The translations under genes were made by a program, and so were the position numbers. Below are positions 6,809 through 10,591 of a stretch of 10,591 nt of DNA, one piece after another. Origin of the DNA: Betaproteobacteria bacterium (GTDB lineage: Bacteria; Pseudomonadota; Gammaproteobacteria; Burkholderiales; Burkholderiaceae_C). The notes under the pieces were generated by a model. It saw only the letters and a list, made by a program, of their open reading frames with translations. It was not told the origin of the DNA and searched no databases. Within the stretch, counting starts at the first letter, position 1. Each line of letters begins with the position of its first letter. The stretch covers positions 1 through 10,591 of the forward strand of contig RFSP01000043.1 of the NCBI GenBank assembly GCA_009923895.1, read 5' to 3'.

Positions 6809-7669
6809 TCAAGACCCCAAGACCGCTTCACCACCCCAACGACGCGCCAACGCCAATGCGGCCCAGGTCACCAAGCCCAGCGCGATGGACAGCGCAGCGG
6901 CCAGGGGGAAATTGGCATAGTTGGTAAATTCGTTGTAGATGGTGATGGGAAGCACCTCAAACTTGCTGGCCAGCGTGAAGGCGGTGCCAAAAGCGCCCAT
7001 GGCGGTGGCAAACACGATGGCGCCGCAGGCCAGGGTGGCCGGCGCCAGTTCGGGGAACCACACATCGCGCACGATGTGCCAGCGGGAGGCCCCCAGCGAG
7101 CGAGCCGCCTCCTCCAAAGCCAAATCCATGGCCTGCGCGGCAGCCACATACGACGCAATGGCCCTGGGCAATGAGAAATACAAATAGGCCAGAAAGAGCC
7201 CGAGCAGGCCATAGGCAAAGGTCCACCGCCCCCAGCCCAAGTCATCAGACCAACTGGCAATGAGGCCTTGTCGTCCGCCCAGCAAAATGAAAAAGAATCC
7301 AATGATGACGCCGGGAAATGACAAGGGCAAGGTCAACAAAGACAGCAGCACCTTGCGACCCACAAAACGGGCGCGCGCCATGAAGATGCCCACGCTCGCG
7401 CCCAGAGCCAGGGTCAACAGCGTGACCCCCACCGACAACACCAAAGTGTTGAGCAGGCTGGTGAGGTAATTGGCCTCGGTCAGGACCGCGAAATAAGTCG
7501 ACCACCCCTTGTCGGCAGGCAAGGCCAACAGTCGAACCATGGGCAGCAACCAAAACGCCGCAAAAAAAGCGACGGCGGGCGCGATGCAAAGCGCCCGCCA
7601 ATTTCGCGTGGCATTGCCTGTGTCGCGCTGCGCGCCAGCAGGGCGCGCTGAGCGCGAAGCATCCGTCAT
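6809..7669 (-). CDS. ABC importer permease, first subunit
   Basis: A 286-residue inner-membrane protein with a cytoplasmic Ser/Arg-rich N-terminus (1-25), a first helix at about 27-48, and further helices near 70-98, 108-131, 150-167, 210-232 and 255-275. The EAA loop is EEAARSLGASRWHIVRDVWFP (186-206). It forms the transmembrane channel together with the following permease. ATG 7669 follows the binding-protein stop (TAA) by 2 bases, with GGAAG upstream inside that gene, so translation is likely coupled. Confidence 0.94.
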   Translation of the reverse strand: MTDASRSARPAGAQRDTGNATRNWRALCIAPAVAFFAAFWLLPMVRLLALPADKGWSTYFAVLTEANYLTSLLNTLVLSVGVTLLTLALGASVGIFMARARFVGRKVLLSLLTLPLSFPGVIIGFFFILLGGRQGLIASWSDDLGWGRWTFAYGLLGLFLAYLYFSLPRAIASYVAAAQAMDLALEEAARSLGASRWHIVRDVWFPELAPATLACGAIVFATAMGAFGTAFTLASKFEVLPITIYNEFTNYANFPLAAALSIALGLVTWAALALARRWGGEAVLGS

Positions 7670-7671
7670 GC

Positions 7672-8682
7672 TTACTGGACTTCCTTCAGATAGCGGTCTG
7701 AAAAGCCCTTCTGTGCGTCGGCCATCTTGCCGTAATCCACCGTCTTGGCGCGCGCGTATTCACTGGCCGGCAAGAAACGGGATTGCACGTCTTTGGGTAT
7801 GGCGCCAGCGCGCACGGGGCGCAAGTAGGCATTGGCCCAAATGGCTTGGCCTTCGTCAGACAGCACAAAGTCCAGTACCTTCTTGCCGTTTTCGGCATTG
7901 GGGCTCTTGTTGACCAGGCTCATGACATAGGGCACCACCAGCGTGCCTTCAGCGGGAATGACAAATTCCACATTGGCTTTGTCTTTGTACTTGGCGCGAT
8001 AGGCGTTGAAGTCATAGTCCAGCAAGATGGCAATTTCGCCTGACAGCACCCGTGCATACGAGGTTTGCTTGGGCACAATGGGGTCGTTCTTTTTCAGGGC
8101 CTTGAAGTACTCCATGGCCGGACCAAAGTTGTCCAACGTCCCGCCCCGGGCCTGATTGATGGCCACGGCGCCCACATAGCCCACAAAGGCGGACGGGGGA
8201 TCCAAATAGCCCACCAGGCCTTTGTACTCCGGCTTGAGCAAATCGGCCCACGACTTGGGAATGGGCTTGCCTTTGAGCGCGTCCACGTTGACCATGAAGC
8301 CCAAGGTGCCCGAGTGAATGGTGAACCAGGCGCCATCGGGGTCTTTCAGACCCGCGGGAATGTCGTTCCAGGCGGCTGGCTTGTAGCCCGTGACCACACC
8401 CTCTTTTTTGGCCTGGATGCCAAACGTCACGCCCAGATAGGTCACGTCAGCCACAGGGCTCGCCTTTTCAGCCACCAATTGCGCCAATGACTGACCCGAG
8501 TTCTTGTTGTCTGGTGGCACGGTGACGCCCGTGCGGGCCTTGATGGCCCGCAGTTGAGAGCCCCAGTCGGCCCACTCGGGCGGGCAGTTGTAGCAAATGG
8601 CTGTTTGCGCCGTGGCAGCGCCCGCAGCCAACCCCATTCCCAACAAGGCCCACCGGGCCCAGGTTTTGACACGTTTCAGCAT
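7672..8682 (-). CDS. Periplasmic binding protein of the ABC importer (type 2 fold, putative organophosphorus or cation ligand)
   Basis: A 336-residue secreted protein, first gene of the importer operon. The signal peptide MLKRVKTWARWALLGMG ends at ATA-Q (after residue 25). The mature protein opens with QTAICYNCPPEWADWG, carrying Cys30 and Cys33 in a CxxC arrangement. Later segments (GTLGFMVNVDALKG, PKSWADLLKPEYKG, SGEIAILLDYDFNAYRAK, AENGKKVLDFVLSDEGQAIW) are typical of the Fe3+/polyamine/2-aminoethylphosphonate type 2 binding proteins. The phosphodiesterase at the operon end favours a phosphodiester ligand, but this is inference. The open frame continues upstream to 9258 without a proper start; the signal peptide and AGGA 8 bases upstream fix ATG 8682. 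The gene is divergent from the Bug receptor gene. Confidence 0.92.
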   Translation of the reverse strand: MLKRVKTWARWALLGMGLAAGAATAQTAICYNCPPEWADWGSQLRAIKARTGVTVPPDNKNSGQSLAQLVAEKASPVADVTYLGVTFGIQAKKEGVVTGYKPAAWNDIPAGLKDPDGAWFTIHSGTLGFMVNVDALKGKPIPKSWADLLKPEYKGLVGYLDPPSAFVGYVGAVAINQARGGTLDNFGPAMEYFKALKKNDPIVPKQTSYARVLSGEIAILLDYDFNAYRAKYKDKANVEFVIPAEGTLVVPYVMSLVNKSPNAENGKKVLDFVLSDEGQAIWANAYLRPVRAGAIPKDVQSRFLPASEYARAKTVDYGKMADAQKGFSDRYLKEVQ

Positions 8683-8725
8683 GCTTGTTCCTATGGGTTG
8701 AAATCCAAAATCTCGGCGAGTCGCC

Positions 8726-8742
8726 GTTTCGGATGTTGAAAC
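8726..8742. promoter_or_regulatory. Putative operator site C
   Basis: GTTTC-n7-GAAAC, a perfect 5-bp inverted repeat with a 7-bp centre, 44 bases before the binding-protein start. It matches site A at 12 of 17 positions and site B at 11 of 17. Confidence 0.4.
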
Positions 8743-8893
8743 CGAACCATGACGGGATTGTGAAAGACGAGTGCCCATTGCGTCATCGGGATTACCCACA
8801 GGATCGCCGCGCTTTAGCCGGGCGCCCTGCTTCAGAGGCTTGGCAAACTCGTTGACTGGGCAGCAAAGCCGGGGAGAGAGTGATTTATCGCAG

Positions 8894-8910
8894 GTTCCGT
8901 ATGTTGGACT
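8894..8910. promoter_or_regulatory. Putative operator site A
   Basis: GTTCC-n7-GGACT, an imperfect copy of the same 17-bp repeat with the same spacing. The whole site reads GTTCCGTATGTTGGACT. Confidence 0.4.
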
Positions 8911-8987
8911 TCTCCCAAAGGATCCTTTAGAAGACTCTGGCGTGATCATCACCAGCCCATTGAAATGTCGAAGCAACAAATTAGATC

Positions 8988-9004
8988 GTTCCGCAATATG
9001 GAAC
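8988..9004. promoter_or_regulatory. Putative operator site B
   Basis: GTTCC-n7-GGAAC, a perfect 5-bp inverted repeat that ends 15 bases before the TTGACA box of the Bug promoter candidate. The placement near -58 suits an activator, or a repressor acting by looping. The geometry resembles operators of IclR-type regulators, but the regulator class is a guess. Confidence 0.45.
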
Positions 9005-9019
9005 TTCAAGCCCGGACAT

Positions 9020-9048
9020 TTGACATCTCCCCATCGAGCCGATAACGT
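9020..9048 (+). promoter_or_regulatory. Candidate sigma-70 promoter of the Bug receptor gene
   Basis: TTGACA (9020-9025) is a perfect -35 box. The -10 box is weak: GATAAC (9041-9046, 4/6) at 15-bp spacing, or TAACGT (9043-9048, 3/6) at 17 bp. A weak -10 with a strong -35 is compatible with activator dependence. Confidence 0.4.
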
Positions 9049-9063
9049 CCCTTGGCACGTTGC

Positions 9064-9070
9064 AAGGAGA
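9064..9070 (+). promoter_or_regulatory. Strong ribosome binding site fixing the Bug receptor start
   Basis: AAGGAGA lies 6 bases before ATG 9077 and decides against the long upstream extension of this reading frame. Confidence 0.75.
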
Positions 9071-9076
9071 GGCGTT

Positions 9077-10069
9077 ATGGTCCGTCCATTCATCCGTTCG
9101 ATTTGTCTCGTCGCCTTGGGCGCTGTGTGCGTGGCGGCGTCATTCGTCGCCGCACCCACAGCCCAGGCACAAACCTGGCCGAACAAGCCCGTCAAAATCA
9201 TCGCCCCGGTGCCGCCGGGCGGCGGCGTGGACATCTTGTCTCGCGCCATCGCCACCAAGCTTCAAGCGGCCTTTGAGGTGCCGGTGTTGGTGGAAAACAA
9301 GGCGGGCGCGAGTGCGCTGGTGGGCACCGATTTTGTTGCCAAGTCGGCGGCCGACGGCAATACGCTGCTCATGGGCTACTCGGTGCTGGCAACCAACAAG
9401 TTTTTGGTCAACAACCTGCCCTACGACTTGGAGCGAGACCTCATCCCCGTGGTGTACGTGGGCTACATCCCGCTGATGCTGGTCACCCCGCCGTCTTTTG
9501 CCCCCAACAGCGTGGCCGAATTGATTGCGCTGCTCAAAGCCAACCCCAACAAGTACTTCTATGCCTCCGGCGGTGCGGGTGCAGGCGCCCATCTGTCGGC
9601 CGAAATGTTCAAGCACATGACAGGCACTTCTGTGACCCATGTGCCTTACAAAGGCAATGCGCCAGCCCTGGCCGATGTGGTGGGCGGACAAGTGCCCATC
9701 ATGTTTGACACCATGACCACGTCGTTGCCCCTGGTGCGCAACGGCAAGCTCAAAGCCTTGGCCACCACGGGCCCCAAGCGCTCGGCGCTGGCGCCCGAGC
9801 TGCCCACCATGATCGAAGCGGGTGTTCCCGGTTTTGAGATGAGTGCCTGGTACATGGTGTTCGCCCCTCGCAAGACCCCACCCGAGGTGATTGAAAAGCT
9901 GAACGCGGCCATCAACAAAGCCATCACCGACCCCGCCCTGGTGAAGCAAATGACCGAAATGGGGGTGACTTTTGTGGGCGGCTCTCAGCCGCAGGCCGAC
10001 CAATTCTTAAAGAGCGAGGTCTCTCGCTGGGGCACCGTCATCAAGGCGGCCAATATCAAGGCCGACTGA
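9077..10069 (+). CDS. Bug/TctC-family periplasmic solute receptor
   Basis: A 330-residue protein with signal peptide MVRPFIRSICLVALGAV and cleavage at AQA-Q (after residue 31). Family hallmarks are WPNKPVKIIAPVPPGGGVD (34-52), VENKAGASALVGTDFVAKS (72-90) with ADGNTLLMG, HVPYKGNAPALADVVGGQV in the middle and MIEAGVPGFE before the C-terminal lobe. Bug proteins bind small carboxylates or related organic acids in the periplasm and are greatly expanded in Burkholderiales. Some serve tripartite tricarboxylate transporters, but no TctA/TctB genes are seen here, so this is an orphan receptor. The downstream amidohydrolase, 37 bases away on the same strand, suggests that both belong to one catabolic unit. 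Start ATG 9077 is supported by AAGGAGA and by the signal peptide; the frame is open upstream to 8771 but unsupported. Confidence 0.95.
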   Translation: MVRPFIRSICLVALGAVCVAASFVAAPTAQAQTWPNKPVKIIAPVPPGGGVDILSRAIATKLQAAFEVPVLVENKAGASALVGTDFVAKSAADGNTLLMGYSVLATNKFLVNNLPYDLERDLIPVVYVGYIPLMLVTPPSFAPNSVAELIALLKANPNKYFYASGGAGAGAHLSAEMFKHMTGTSVTHVPYKGNAPALADVVGGQVPIMFDTMTTSLPLVRNGKLKALATTGPKRSALAPELPTMIEAGVPGFEMSAWYMVFAPRKTPPEVIEKLNAAINKAITDPALVKQMTEMGVTFVGGSQPQADQFLKSEVSRWGTVIKAANIKAD

Positions 10070-10072
10070 GTG

Positions 10073-10098
10073 ATTGAGCGATTGAGATTGAGATTGAG
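10073..10098 (+). repeat. ATTGAG short tandem repeat between Bug and amidohydrolase genes
   Basis: Four ATTGAG copies: one at 10073-10078, then CG, then three perfect head-to-tail copies at 10081-10098. The last GAG is 8 bases before ATG 10107, and no better Shine-Dalgarno exists, so the repeat probably supplies the ribosome binding site. Confidence 0.8.
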
Positions 10099-10106
10099 CA
10101 CACCCC

Positions 10107-10591
10107 ATGAAACTTTTTGATCTCCATTCGCACTGGGGCACCCGCGAGGGCTATGTGCTTCGCACCAAAGAAGCCTTGGCCCAACAAAAGAACACCTGGA
10201 ACTCCACGCCGCAGTACGACACCGAAGAAGAAATGGCCGCCTACCTGCGGGCCAATCAGGTGCGCACCTTGTTGGATTTTGGGTTCACCAAGACGCTCCC
10301 CTTGGAAGAAGTGGTGCCCCTGCACGACTACGCCATCCGAACGCAGGCTGCCTACAGCGACTGCATTTTCGGCCTGTGGCTGCAAATCGACCCCAAGCTG
10401 GGACTGGCCGGCGCTGACGAGCTCGATCGATGCATCAAGGCCAGCAAGGGCTTTGTCAGCGTGTGCATTTCAGGCTCCGGCATGGGACACGCCGCCAGCG
10501 ACCCCATCTACCGTCCGTTTTACGAAGTGGCCCTGGCCCATCAACGCCCGGTCTTGGTGTTGGTGGGACACACAGGGGCTGGCGCCGGATT
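10107..10591 (+). CDS. Metal-dependent amidohydrolase (amidohydrolase_2 / decarboxylase-like), 3' end outside window
   Basis: The first 161 codons are present; the gene leaves the window at the right edge, so no stop codon is seen. The translation begins MKLFDLHSHWG, giving the N-terminal HxH metal motif (His7, His9) at the end of strand 1 of a TIM barrel. A later VLVLVGHTGAGAG (about 149-161) offers a further His ligand (His155) after another strand. These fit the amidohydrolase superfamily branch with ACMSD-like decarboxylases and 2-pyrone-4,6-dicarboxylate lactonase-like hydrolases, which act on aromatic-breakdown acids in the cytoplasm. Co-orientation with the Bug receptor 37 bases upstream supports a shared transcript. 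The exact reaction is unknown. Confidence 0.82.
   Translation, partial: MKLFDLHSHWGTREGYVLRTKEALAQQKNTWNSTPQYDTEEEMAAYLRANQVRTLLDFGFTKTLPLEEVVPLHDYAIRTQAAYSDCIFGLWLQIDPKLGLAGADELDRCIKASKGFVSVCISGSGMGHAASDPIYRPFYEVALAHQRPVLVLVGHTGAGAG

Larger units (their letters stand above)
8683..9076. other. 394-bp divergent intergenic region with multiple inverted repeats
   Basis: No convincing gene lies here, although open frames from both flanks run through it (see rejected items). It contains three related 17-bp inverted repeats (listed separately), a 13-bp palindrome CGGCGAGTCGCCG (8714-8726), a perfect 12-bp palindrome AAAGGATCCTTT (8917-8928), an 11-bp palindrome GTGATCATCAC (8942-8952) and a plus-strand promoter candidate. 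No clear minus-strand promoter for the binding-protein gene was found. Confidence 0.7.

Noticed and set aside
8771..9076. N-terminal extension of the Bug receptor to 432 residues
   Set aside because: The added part is not secretory or family-like. A signal peptide and AAGGAGA fix the start at 9077, and the extension covers the regulatory region.
8683..9076. Riboswitch or small RNA gene in the divergent intergenic region
   Set aside because: No known riboswitch core or terminator-like hairpin with a T-run was recognised; only DNA-type dyads were supported.
8683..9258. N-terminal extension of the ABC binding protein to 528 residues
   Set aside because: It would overlap the Bug gene and bury the signal peptide at residue 193; it is an open frame of GC-rich DNA without start signals.
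9140..10003. 287-residue minus-strand open frame opposite the Bug receptor
   Set aside because: Low-complexity Gly/His/Arg/Val composition mirroring the codon bias of the real gene; no domain or start signal.

Overview
The window looks like chromosomal DNA of a betaproteobacterium, most likely Burkholderiales/Comamonadaceae. The reasons are the moderately high GC, a Bug/TctC-type periplasmic solute receptor next to an amidohydrolase gene, a small class I cytochrome c and an M20D amidohydrolase. This placement is inferred from gene content and protein style; no marker gene is present. No rRNA, tRNA, CRISPR array, transposase or phage gene was seen.

Layout. (1) 1-1424: the 5' end of a secreted SGNH-hydrolase-like gene (minus strand) diverges from an M20D metallo-amidohydrolase gene (plus strand). 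(2) 1451-1489: a strong hairpin lies between the convergent M20 and cytochrome c genes. (3) 1509-1808: a small periplasmic cytochrome c (minus). (4) 1882-4011: a three-gene minus-strand cluster, in transcription order an acyl-CoA dehydratase of the FAS1/HTD2 double-hotdog type, a one-helix membrane protein of unknown function, and an HTTM-like polytopic membrane protein whose start overlaps the preceding stop (ATGA). (5) 4127-8682: a compact minus-strand operon encoding a complete ABC importer (binding protein, two permeases, ATPase). It ends in a GpdQ/CpdA-type metallophosphodiesterase that overlaps the ATPase gene by ATGA. (6) 8683-9076: a 394-bp divergent intergenic region with three related 17-bp inverted repeats of the pattern GTTyCGnAnnnTGrAAC, plus a consensus -35 box. 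(7) 9077-10591: an orphan Bug receptor gene and the 5' part of a metal-dependent amidohydrolase gene (plus), separated by a short ATTGAG repeat.

Working together: the ABC importer and its phosphodiesterase read as a capture-and-hydrolyse unit, probably for an organophosphodiester such as a glycerophosphodiester. The Bug receptor and amidohydrolase suggest a catabolic unit for an organic acid. The shared intergenic repeats suggest that one regulator, not encoded here, may control both divergent units. The dehydratase/small membrane protein/HTTM cluster is the least understood part and the best candidate for an undescribed lipid- or acyl-modifying system.
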